A stretch of 8,729 bases of DNA, from positions 1 through 8,729 of the forward strand of contig JAGCMZ010000264.1 of assembly GCA_017646225.1 (NCBI GenBank), read 5' to 3'. This document shows, piece after piece, positions 1-6,082 of this stretch (positions are counted from its first letter, which is position 1; each line of letters starts with the position of its first letter). The translations under genes were made by a program, and so were the position numbers. Under the pieces are notes generated by a model, which searched no databases, was not told where the DNA came from, and was given only the letters and a program-made list of their open reading frames with translations. The stretch comes from Paludibacteraceae bacterium. Lineage in GTDB: Bacteria > Bacteroidota > Bacteroidia > Bacteroidales > Paludibacteraceae.

Positions 1-49
1 AAGCGAGTTCACATTTTGTAGTTTTTGTATGTGTAATTATTCCATGTTT

Positions 50-148
50 TTTCTCGTGACTCGGCATAGTCAAGTAAACTTGCCTCTGCTCTCGCTACTT
101 GAAAAAATCCCGACCGGAAACCAAGTCGGAAGATGCAGCGCCGAAACA
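50..148. repeat. Two-block intergenic repeat, copy 1 (compact form)
   Basis: Block A (50-104) matches 1457-1511 with 3 mismatches in 55 bases. Block B (105-148) matches 1561-1604 with 1 mismatch in 44. The blocks are directly joined here but separated by 49 extra bases in copy 2. Both copies have the same orientation, so they are direct repeats that flank the glycosyltransferase gene. Block A carries an imperfect hairpin (55-61 with 68-74). Block B carries a CCGAC/GTCGG hairpin. The breakpoint lies inside a run of six A, so its exact place is ambiguous. The function is unknown. It resembles the dispersed intergenic repeats I remember from Bacteroidales genomes, but that is unverified. Confidence 0.9.
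102..131 (-). terminator. Probable intrinsic terminator for the glycosyltransferase transcript
   Basis: Read on the minus strand, TTCCGAC (131-125) pairs with GTCGGGA (114-108) as seven base pairs including one G-U. The 10-base loop can itself form a small GG/CC pair, and six T follow at once (107-102). That is the hairpin plus U-tract of a rho-independent terminator. It lies about 165 bases past the glycosyltransferase stop codon, with no gene between, so it is the best visible end for that transcript. The call comes from reading the sequence; no folding energy was calculated. Confidence 0.5.
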
Positions 149-214
149 AAATCGCTGATTATTCGTACTTCGTACTCATCAGTTCGTCGTTGATGCGCTG
201 CGGTTTTGGAGCAC

Positions 215-234
215 GGACGCACGACCGTGCGTCC
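215..234. repeat. Perfect palindrome with 9-bp arms
   Basis: GGACGCACG (215-223) and CGTGCGTCC (226-234) are exact reverse complements separated by only two bases. An alternative pairing, GCACGG (211-216) with CCGTGC (225-230), leaves an 8-base loop. The arms are much richer in G+C than the surroundings. There is no T-tract on either side, so it is not a classical terminator. It resembles short palindromic repeats dispersed in intergenic DNA of many bacteria; its copy number in this genome cannot be seen from one window. Confidence 0.8.
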
Positions 235-242
235 CTACTTTT

Positions 243-284
243 GACCTGCGGCCTTCGACCTGCAACTTGCGACTTGCAACGTTG
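243..284. repeat. Degenerate 14-bp (2 x 7-bp) tandem repeat, three units
   Basis: Three consecutive 14-base units begin GACCTGC, GACCTGC and GACTTGC, with second halves GGCCTTC, AACTTGC and AACGTTG. The array is therefore also six heptamers alternating between a GACNTGC-like and an AACTTGC-like form. It ends 11 bases before the glycosyltransferase stop codon on the opposite strand. Heptameric tandem arrays can change length by slippage. Here the units have diverged, which argues against recent expansion. Confidence 0.75.
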
Positions 285-295
285 TGATTTAACAA

Positions 296-1426
296 CTAAA
301 GAAAGTGCTGCTTTACCAGGGCGCAAAAGTTCTCCCAAGTGTATTTTTTCTTTTCCTCTTTTATATAAGGAATAAAATCGGCGGCTGTATGATGGTCGTA
401 AAAATCAACAATAGCATCCGCCACCGCCTTATCGTCAACCGGCACCACATACCCCACCTTACCATGCGGAACAATCTCTGGCAAACCACCCACCGCCGTC
501 ACCACCATGGGCTTTTCAAAATGGTACGCCATCTGCGATATACCGCTTTGTGTGGCCGTTTTATAGGGTTGCACCACCAAATCGGCTAGGCTAAAAAAAC
601 GCGTCACCTCTTCGTTGGGAATGTAATCCGAAAACCAATGAATCTTGCCCGTCAATCCCAACTCTTTTTCCAAAGCATGGTATTTATCGGCATTGTTATA
701 AAACTCACCAGCAACCACCAACTGAATATTGCGCTCTGCCATGCGCTCGTCGGCGTATGCACGCATCAAAATATCCAATCCCTTGTAATCGCGAATAAAA
801 CCAAAAAACAAAATGTATTGGGCCGATGCATCCAAGCCCAACAGTTTAGCTGCATCATGCTTACTCATTAGCTTACCGTAATGATCGTAGGTAGGATGCG
901 GCAATACCAAGCAAGGTTTTTCTTTGTCAAATTGTCGCAATTCTTCTTTTACTGCGCCCGATAACACCACAAAAGCATCCATGCCTTTTACGTAATAGTT
1001 AGACAGCATAGAATCGCCTATACGCTTTTCGTGCGGTATAATATTATCGATCAATCCCACCACTTTGGTCTTTTTATTTTTACGAATAATACGACCAATA
1101 GTACCCATACAAGGTGCCATAAAGGGCATCCAATAACGCAACAGCACCAAATCGGCATTTTCTTTGCGCAAGCGCTTGCCCACCTTTATCCAATTAAAAG
1201 GATTCACGGTGTTGATGGTACGCACAATTTCTATCCCCTGTGGCGCAGGGTCGGTGGTATATTGTGTTTTGCCAGGAAACAAAAACGACGGATATTGCAG
1301 GGTAAAGGTTTCAATACGAACCTCTTCGCCCTCCTTTTGGTATTGCTGTGCAATGCACTCATTAAAGGTTGCAAGACCGCCTCTATAGGGATGAGCCGGA
1401 CCGATTATTATTATTTTCATATTCAT
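296..1426 (-). CDS. GT4-type (GT-B fold) glycosyltransferase
   Basis: A 376-residue cytoplasmic or membrane-associated enzyme expected to move a sugar from a nucleotide-sugar donor to an unknown acceptor. The N-terminal Rossmann half opens with a GPAHPYRGGLATFN stretch (residues 9-22), the glycine-rich loop usual in this fold. The C-terminal donor-binding half has FFGFIRDYKGLDIL (207-220), the loop with conserved R and K that contacts donor phosphates, and PYKTATQSGISQMAY (287-301) followed by EKPMVVTAVGGLPEIV. The first Glu of the common E-x7-E motif is not evident; the TQSG form is seen in a GT4 subgroup. I kept ATG 1426, although the Met two codons later (ATG at 1420) is equally possible. 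No Shine-Dalgarno sequence is visible. It stands alone, divergent from the importer operon, flanked by direct repeats. No other polysaccharide gene is in view, so its product cannot be named. Confidence 0.93.
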   Translation of the reverse strand: MNMKIIIIGPAHPYRGGLATFNECIAQQYQKEGEEVRIETFTLQYPSFLFPGKTQYTTDPAPQGIEIVRTINTVNPFNWIKVGKRLRKENADLVLLRYWMPFMAPCMGTIGRIIRKNKKTKVVGLIDNIIPHEKRIGDSMLSNYYVKGMDAFVVLSGAVKEELRQFDKEKPCLVLPHPTYDHYGKLMSKHDAAKLLGLDASAQYILFFGFIRDYKGLDILMRAYADERMAERNIQLVVAGEFYNNADKYHALEKELGLTGKIHWFSDYIPNEEVTRFFSLADLVVQPYKTATQSGISQMAYHFEKPMVVTAVGGLPEIVPHGKVGYVVPVDDKAVADAIVDFYDHHTAADFIPYIKEEKKKYTWENFCALVKQHFL

Positions 1427-1456
1427 CGTTTATTCAATGCTTCGCATTTCATGAAA

Positions 1457-1604
1457 TTTCTCGTGACTCGGCATAGTCACGTAAACTTGCCTCTGCGCTC
1501 GCTACTCGAAATTTTAATCGTTTAGGCGATTCAATCTGACGACATTTGGTGGAGGTGTGTAAATCCCGACCGGAAACCAAGTCGGAAGATGAAGCGCCGA
1601 AACA
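1457..1604. repeat. Two-block intergenic repeat, copy 2 (extended form)
   Basis: Block A is 1457-1511 and block B is 1561-1604, matching 50-104 and 105-148. The blocks are separated by 49 bases (1512-1560) absent from copy 1. The block A hairpin is perfect here: CGTGACT (1462-1468) and AGTCACG (1475-1481) with a 6-base loop. Copy 1 has one mismatch in the arm. The block B hairpin is conserved (1564-1570 with 1581-1587), but on the minus strand GATTTACAC follows it instead of six T, so it should terminate poorly. This copy lies in the predicted 5' leader of the glycosyltransferase transcript. Confidence 0.9.
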
Positions 1605-1622
1605 TAAATCATTTAAGCGATT
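1516..1622. repeat. 16-bp repeat pair bracketing block B
   Basis: The sequence at 1516-1531 and that at 1607-1622 agree at 14 of 16 positions, in the same orientation, on either side of block B. Each is a small hairpin, AATC...GATT at its ends. The first has five perfect pairs (AATCG/CGATT). A shorter AATC...GATT element (150-160) also follows block B in copy 1, so the mini hairpin seems to be part of the repeat unit. Confidence 0.65.
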
Positions 1623-1639
1623 ACTCTATTACAGTTTAT

Positions 1640-1672
1640 TTTGCAAATATAAGGAATAATGCCGTATATTTG
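1640..1672 (+). promoter_or_regulatory. Bacteroidota-type promoter for the importer operon
   Basis: TTTG (1640-1643) is followed after 21 bases by TATATTTG (1665-1672). This matches the known Bacteroides consensus: a -33 TTTG, a 19-21-base spacer and a -7 TAnnTTTG. A start of transcription near 1679 would leave only about 14 bases before the ATG at 1693. That supports the ATG over a TTG nine bases earlier, and it leaves no room for a leader riboswitch. Confidence 0.65.
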
Positions 1673-1675
1673 CAA
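1641..1675. repeat. Perfect 11-bp inverted repeat over both promoters
   Basis: TTGCAAATATA (1641-1651) and TATATTTGCAA (1665-1675) are exact reverse complements around a 13-base spacer. Each arm contains TTTG on one strand and TATATTTG on the other, so a single element serves one promoter as -33 and the other as -7. It could also be the operator of a dimeric regulator, though no regulator gene is in the window. Confidence 0.85.
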
Positions 1676-1676
1676 T
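1644..1676 (-). promoter_or_regulatory. Divergent promoter for the glycosyltransferase gene
   Basis: On the minus strand, TATATTTG (1651-1644) is an exact -7 element. Twenty-one bases upstream of it is ATTG (1676-1673), one mismatch from the -33 TTTG. Transcription would begin near 1637 and give a leader of about 210 bases that contains the whole of repeat copy 2 and its hairpins. The -7 and -33 elements overlap those of the plus-strand promoter. Confidence 0.45.
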
Positions 1677-1692
1677 GTAAGAATTGCAAACA

Positions 1693-2817
1693 ATGCCAAA
1701 AAAGATATACTACATATTACTTATTTGCTGTTTTTGTGCCTGTTCAAATAACCACAAAGACACCAACCAACAAACCATACTTTACCAAACAGACAGTTTA
1801 CAGTATGCACAGCATTTTAGCATTGCACGTGCCAGCAACCACACGTTGCTAACCATTCACAATCCTTGGCACCAAGGGCAAATTTTAGGAAAATACTACT
1901 TGGTTCAGCACGATAGCATTGTGACTCCTAACGATGGTATCAAACTCCTGGTTCCTTTGCAAAAAATTTGCATTCAATCGGCTCCGCATATTGGCTATAT
2001 CGATGCCCTGCAACAAGCAGACAAGGTAATAGGCGCTTGTTCGCCCCAACTGTTTTACAACCCTACCATTGTTGAATCGTACCAAAAAGGTCACCTGGCA
2101 CACTTGGGCGATGCCTATCAGATGGACTTGGAAAAAATAACACAGCTAGCGCCACAAGCCATCTTCACCACTGCCTATCCGCAAGCCGACAAACAAACAG
2201 AACGTTTGCAGAGCATGAACCTTACGGTAATCGCTACTGTAGAATGGGCAGAAAACAATTTGCTGGCAAGAGCCGAATGGATCAAACTGTGGGGCGCTTT
2301 GTTCAATTGTTCTATTGAAGCGGACCGTATTTTTACCGCCACACTACAGCATTACCAAGCCTTGACGCAAAAGGCACAAACTGCCCAAAAACAGCCCAGT
2401 ATCATGAGCGGATTACCCTATAAAGACACCTGGTACATGCCTGGTGGCAAAAGCTTTATGGGACAATTATTCAAGGATGCCAATCTTTCGTACTACTATA
2501 GCAACAACGAGCAAACAAGCAGCCTTCCACTATCGTTCGAGACGGTATGGTATCATTTTAATCAGGCTGATATTTGGATTGGCATCGATGCCAACAACCA
2601 ACAAGAATTGTTGCTCATGGACGAAAGATTACACCAATTCAAAGCGGTAAAAAACAATCAATTGTATCATTACCGCAAACGCATCACCCCACAAGGAGGA
2701 AACGATTTTTGGGAAAGCGCCGTTGTCTATCCCGATAAATTATTGCAAGATTTACTCATCGTTACCCATCCAGAGGTAATGCCCAACGATACCACTCATT
2801 ACATTGCTCCGCTATGA
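1693..2817 (+). CDS. Iron-chelate/cobalamin-type ABC importer substrate-binding lipoprotein (BtuF/FepB-like)
   Basis: A 374-residue periplasmic lipoprotein that would capture the importer's ligand and hand it to the permease. The signal peptide is short and hydrophobic with an unusual run of Cys (C12, C13, C15); the likely lipidated residue is C17 in FCAC-SNN. The binding fold starts near residue 90 (ICIQSAPHIGYIDALQQAD, 92-110) with a helical-backbone-type lobe linking to a second lobe. Near the C-terminus GNDFWESAVVYPDKLLQDL (336-354) is a stretch I associate with Bacteroidota members of this binding-protein family. I chose ATG 1693 because a TTG at 1684 lies almost on the predicted transcription start. 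The stop overlaps the next start as ATGA. The ligand could be a siderophore, heme or corrinoid; nothing here decides it. Confidence 0.88.
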   Translation: MPKKIYYILLICCFCACSNNHKDTNQQTILYQTDSLQYAQHFSIARASNHTLLTIHNPWHQGQILGKYYLVQHDSIVTPNDGIKLLVPLQKICIQSAPHIGYIDALQQADKVIGACSPQLFYNPTIVESYQKGHLAHLGDAYQMDLEKITQLAPQAIFTTAYPQADKQTERLQSMNLTVIATVEWAENNLLARAEWIKLWGALFNCSIEADRIFTATLQHYQALTQKAQTAQKQPSIMSGLPYKDTWYMPGGKSFMGQLFKDANLSYYYSNNEQTSSLPLSFETVWYHFNQADIWIGIDANNQQELLLMDERLHQFKAVKNNQLYHYRKRITPQGGNDFWESAVVYPDKLLQDLLIVTHPEVMPNDTTHYIAPL

Positions 2818-3833
2818 CGAACAACTCTAAAAATGCCCTACTATACAGCGGTTTAGCCTTGCTTTTTATCGGTTTGCTACTCACCGATATTTGCTTGGGA
2901 AGCATCCTAATATCGCCCGCAGAATTATTCAGTGCCATCACCTCTAACCAAGCAGACAATGGCATCATGAGCATTTTGTATAATTTCAGGCTTCCCAAAG
3001 CCCTTACCGCTTGCATAGCAGGCGCTGGTTTGGCCGTTGCTGGTTCTCTGATGCAAACCCTCTTTGCCAATCCATTGGCAGGCCCTTACGTTTTGGGGAT
3101 TAGTTCGGGCGCTGGATTGGGCGTAGCCTTGTTGCTATTGGGCAGTACCTTACTACCCGCCTTTCTTATTGGTAATATTTGGTTACAAATAGCCGCTGCT
3201 GTAATAGGTGCTTTGGTGGTAATGGTATTGGTATTGGTAGTTTCTACCCGCACATCCGATACTGTATCGCTACTATTGGTAGGGATTATGTTTGGCAGCA
3301 TTGCAGGAGCCCTTATCAATGTACTACAAAGCATCAGCAACCCCGAAGCACTCAAAATGTACGTAGTATGGTCGATGGGCAGCATCGGCGCTGTTACCTG
3401 GGATATGCTATCCATTATGACACCATTGGTAGTGGTGGGACTGATAGGTGCATTGCTGCTATCGAAAAAGCTAAATGCCCTTTTATTGGGCGAAAATTAC
3501 GCCATCGGGCTGGGCGTTTCCATGGGGTGGACCCGAGCATGGGTTATTCTTATTACCTGCCTCATTGCCGCCACCATTACCGCCTTTACGGGTCCTGTTG
3601 CCTTTATTGGCATGGCCGTTCCACACATTGCCAGGGGTATTTTTAAGACATCCGACCATCGAACCATTTTACCCTCGTGCATGCTATTAGGCGCTTCGCT
3701 CTTGTTGTTGTGCGATTGTTTTACTCAACTACCCATTAGCGATTACGCCTTACCCATCAATGCCATTAGTTCACTTATAGGTGCTCCCATTATTTTATGG
3801 GTCATCATAAAAAATAAACACTTACATCAATAA
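2814..3833 (+). CDS. FecCD/BtuC-family ABC importer permease
   Basis: A 339-residue inner-membrane protein, about the normal length for the family, with the alternating hydrophobic segments of a roughly ten-helix permease. It would form the homodimeric channel for an iron-chelate or B12-type importer. Family landmarks are visible: RLPKALTACIAGAGLAVAG (59-77), NPLAGPYVLGISSGAG (86-101), GPVAFIGMAVPHIAR (260-274), the region that contacts the ATPase, and LPINAISSLIGAPIILW (313-329). It begins inside the stop of the binding-protein gene (ATGA, 2814-2817) and its own TAA shares its last A with the ATPase ATG at 3833. Translational coupling across all three genes is therefore likely. Substrate type cannot be read from the sequence. 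Confidence 0.95.
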   Translation: MTNNSKNALLYSGLALLFIGLLLTDICLGSILISPAELFSAITSNQADNGIMSILYNFRLPKALTACIAGAGLAVAGSLMQTLFANPLAGPYVLGISSGAGLGVALLLLGSTLLPAFLIGNIWLQIAAAVIGALVVMVLVLVVSTRTSDTVSLLLVGIMFGSIAGALINVLQSISNPEALKMYVVWSMGSIGAVTWDMLSIMTPLVVVGLIGALLLSKKLNALLLGENYAIGLGVSMGWTRAWVILITCLIAATITAFTGPVAFIGMAVPHIARGIFKTSDHRTILPSCMLLGASLLLLCDCFTQLPISDYALPINAISSLIGAPIILWVIIKNKHLHQ

Positions 3834-4846
3834 TGGAAACAACGCGCACCTTACTTCATACCAAACGATTAGCCATTGGTTACAACAAAAAGCAAGCACT
3901 GCACCAGCTACTAATGTTGCAACTCAATGCAGGCGAAATGGTGGGTCTTATCGGCCCCAACGGCTGTGGCAAATCAACACTAATCCGTTCATTAGCAGGC
4001 CTGCAACCCATTCTTGATGGTACCATATACATCAACAACATCCCGATTAGCAAACTCAGCCAAACACAACGTGCCAAAAGCATTGCCGTTGTATTAACCG
4101 ACAGCATCAACACCCAATCGCTCACCGTTCGTCAGCTGGTAGAAATGGGACGTTTTCCCCACACCAATTGGGCAGGAAAATTACAAAGCAAAGACCACGA
4201 GCTGGTAAACAAAGCCATAGAGCAAGTACACCTTAGTCACAAAGCGAACCGTTTTTACAACGAACTATCCGATGGTGAAAAACAACGCGTTATGATAGCC
4301 AAAGCCTTGGCACAAGACACTCCCATTATCTTTTTGGACGAGCCAACCGCTCACTTGGATTTACCCAATACCATCGACATTATGATGTTGCTACAACAAT
4401 TGGCCACTAATACCAAAAAAGCCATTTTGCTGTCTACTCACGAACTGGAATTGGCCTTGCAAATAAGCGATAAATTATGGCTTTTAACCGACCAAGGCAT
4501 CAAAAAAGGCATCCCAGAAGACATAATCTTAAATGGGCACATCGAAAAAGCATTCAAACCCAGCCAGTTTTATTTTGACGATAACATTGGCAATTTCAGG
4601 GTGAAATATGCTACAAAAAATACGCCCATACAACTGATAGGCGACAACTGCAAAGCGCTATATTGGACCAAACGCGCCCTAGAACGATTGGGATACAGCA
4701 TACAAAAAGAGGCCGATTGCAGCATTACCATGCTGTCAACCGACCCCATTAAATGGAAATTTACCAACCCCTTGTACGACGACACCTATTATACCCTAGA
4801 AAACTTACTAGACGGGGTGGCAGAATACCTCAAAAAGCATGCTTAA
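3833..4846 (+). CDS. ABC importer ATPase with C-terminal extension (BtuD/FecE-like)
   Basis: A 337-residue cytoplasmic ATPase that powers the permease. Visible motifs are Walker A GPNGCGKST (41-49), signature LSDGE (145-149), Walker B IIFLDEP (165-171) with catalytic E170, D-loop at 175-176 and switch His203. Two things are unusual. The Q-loop Gln expected after the first-lobe strand, as in ALLPQ of FecE, aligns with T89 in AVVLTDS. About 88 residues (250-337) follow the normal end of a 250-residue family member; this tail looks alpha/beta (WTKRALERLGYSI, 284-296) and has no motif I recognise. I recall similar longer ATPases with an LT-type Q-loop in other Bacteroidota, so this may be a clade form and not a defect. 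The gene ends 4 bases inside the opposite-strand peptidase gene. Confidence 0.95.
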   Translation: METTRTLLHTKRLAIGYNKKQALHQLLMLQLNAGEMVGLIGPNGCGKSTLIRSLAGLQPILDGTIYINNIPISKLSQTQRAKSIAVVLTDSINTQSLTVRQLVEMGRFPHTNWAGKLQSKDHELVNKAIEQVHLSHKANRFYNELSDGEKQRVMIAKALAQDTPIIFLDEPTAHLDLPNTIDIMMLLQQLATNTKKAILLSTHELELALQISDKLWLLTDQGIKKGIPEDIILNGHIEKAFKPSQFYFDDNIGNFRVKYATKNTPIQLIGDNCKALYWTKRALERLGYSIQKEADCSITMLSTDPIKWKFTNPLYDDTYYTLENLLDGVAEYLKKHA

Positions 4847-6081
4847 TTGGTTTTACCTTGTATCGCTAACATGCGTTGCAACAAGGTTGGATGCGAATAA
4901 TGCACAAACACAAATGCAGGGTGTGGTTGCAAATTCGACAACGCAGTAGACGATAGTTTTTTAAGAGCATTTACCAAATCGTTGCCCAATCCAAACGACG
5001 CTGCGTATGCATCCGCTTGGTACTCGTTACGACGCGACAAACTGTTAATAGCCAATCCTAACAACATAGAAACAGGCGAATACAAGATACCAAATGCCAT
5101 AATTCCCAAGTGGAACGAAGCTTGTTTGCCACCCATCGCTACCGACAACTCGGGGCTGGCTACAAAATAGCCCAACAACGCAAACATCAGCAAATTACTC
5201 AACAACGAAAGCGCAATCATACTACGGGTATGTTTGTGCTTGTAGTGACCAATTTCGTGCGCCAAAACAGCCACAATCTCTTGGGTCGATAGTTCTTTAA
5301 TCAAGGTATCGTACAACACGATGCGTTTTTTTGCACCCAAACCGCTAAAGTAAGCATTGGCCTTGGTAGAGCGTTTAGAACCATCAATTACATAAATATT
5401 GGTCAATTCAAAACCAGCCTTTTGTGCAAATTCTTCAATAGCCGAACGCAACTCACCTTCTTCCAGTGGGGTTTGCTTGTTAAACAAAGGCACTATCCAT
5501 TCCGAATAGAACATGGTCATAAACAACGAGAATGCCGCTACTACGCCCCATGCTATCAACCAAAAATAATCGGGTATCAAGGTATAAATCAAGGTAATTA
5601 ACCCCAAGATAACACCGCCCATCACTGCCGACAAAAGCAATCCTTTCAATTGATCGGCACAAAACAAGCCCTTGGTGGTTTTATTAAAGCCAAATTTTTC
5701 CTCAATCACAAAGGTACGGTAATAGTCAAAAGGCAAATCTATCAAGGCATTCGCCACCATAATAACGCCAAAAAAGCCCAAACACAACCAAACCTCGCTG
5801 CTCAACCATTGGCGCAACCATTCGTCCAACCAACCATACAAACCCAATCCCAATGCAACCAACGATACAACCACCGAGAAAGTAGCAGAAAATACACCAA
5901 AACGGTAGTTAGTCATGGAATAAGCTTGTTGTTTTAGGTATTTTTCCTCATCAAATACACCCGAAAGAATAGCAGGTATGGGTTTGCCAAACCAGCTGGC
6001 ATTTAAACGCGAAACAGTGCGTTCTATCAAAAATTCAATTACAACAAAGGCTATAATTAGCCAAAAAACAACATTATACAT
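4843..6081 (-). CDS. M48 (Ste24/CaaX prenyl protease 1-like) membrane metallopeptidase
   Basis: A 412-residue integral membrane zinc protease, full length for the Ste24-type M48A group. Hydrophobic segments lie near 1-20, 62-84, 97-113, 147-168, 173-192, 288-307 and 325-346. The zinc site is HEIGH (275-279) in AVLAHEIGHYKHKH, with the third ligand E353 in NEYQADAYA and the conserved D357. The C-terminal HYSHP (394-398) is also typical. The preceding domain (about 205-265) contains NAYFSGLGAKKRIVLYDTL, the usual substrate-side strand before the helix. In bacteria its substrates are unclear; membrane-protein quality control is the usual guess, as protein prenylation is not expected. It starts one base after the receptor stop codon, so its translation is probably coupled and could suffer from the receptor's nonsense codon. 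The 3' end overlaps the ATPase gene by 4 bases. Confidence 0.95.
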   Translation of the reverse strand: MYNVVFWLIIAFVVIEFLIERTVSRLNASWFGKPIPAILSGVFDEEKYLKQQAYSMTNYRFGVFSATFSVVVSLVALGLGLYGWLDEWLRQWLSSEVWLCLGFFGVIMVANALIDLPFDYYRTFVIEEKFGFNKTTKGLFCADQLKGLLLSAVMGGVILGLITLIYTLIPDYFWLIAWGVVAAFSLFMTMFYSEWIVPLFNKQTPLEEGELRSAIEEFAQKAGFELTNIYVIDGSKRSTKANAYFSGLGAKKRIVLYDTLIKELSTQEIVAVLAHEIGHYKHKHTRSMIALSLLSNLLMFALLGYFVASPELSVAMGGKQASFHLGIMAFGILYSPVSMLLGLAINSLSRRNEYQADAYAASFGLGNDLVNALKKLSSTALSNLQPHPAFVFVHYSHPTLLQRMLAIQGKTN

Positions 6082-6082
6082 A

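Larger units (their letters stand above)
1..295. other. Gene-free repeat mosaic downstream of the glycosyltransferase gene
   Basis: No reading frame here looks like a protein. The stretch is built from short repeated pieces in this order: an A/T-rich leader (1-49) in which I see nothing, a two-block repeat shared with 1457-1604, an AATC...GATT mini hairpin (150-160), a GTAC-TTC-GTAC and CATCA...TGATG stretch (about 164-195), a 9-bp-arm palindrome (215-234) and a heptamer array (243-284). An ATG-started frame at 133-375 runs through these repeats and into the antisense of the glycosyltransferase gene, so I do not accept it as a gene. The minus-strand transcript of the glycosyltransferase gene would pass through this region before it reaches the terminator-like hairpin near 102-131. 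Confidence 0.7.
1427..1692. other. Divergent intergenic region carrying a repeat copy and two promoters
   Basis: This 266-base gap separates the divergent glycosyltransferase and importer genes. From left to right it holds a 12-bp palindrome ATTTCATGAAAT (1446-1457), repeat copy 2 (1457-1604), a 16-base repeat pair (1516-1531 and 1607-1622) and the symmetric promoter region (1640-1676). I looked for a cobalamin riboswitch and saw no B12-box-like sequence and no room for one in the short importer leader. No tRNA or other RNA gene is evident. Confidence 0.7.

Noticed and set aside
281..298. GTTGT...ACAAC hairpin directly after the glycosyltransferase stop as its terminator
   Set aside because: Only five weak pairs and no T-tract; the hairpin at 102-131 is a far better candidate.
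133..375. 80-codon plus-strand frame
   Set aside because: It is built from repeat block B, the palindrome and the heptamers, then runs into the antisense of the glycosyltransferase gene; it has no protein-like character.
1031..1525. 164-codon plus-strand frame antisense to the glycosyltransferase
   Set aside because: His-rich, low-quality translation that mirrors a clear gene on the other strand and ends in the repeat.
1684..1692. TTG start for the binding lipoprotein
   Set aside because: It lies almost on the predicted transcription start, and ATG 1693 gives a normal lipoprotein signal peptide.
1..1692. CRISPR array or insertion sequence ends
   Set aside because: The repeats occur only twice with unequal spacing, no spacers of regular length, no transposase and no clear target duplication.
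4835..4844. AAGCATGCTT as a bidirectional terminator
   Set aside because: The palindrome has no loop, is short and has no T-tract on either side.
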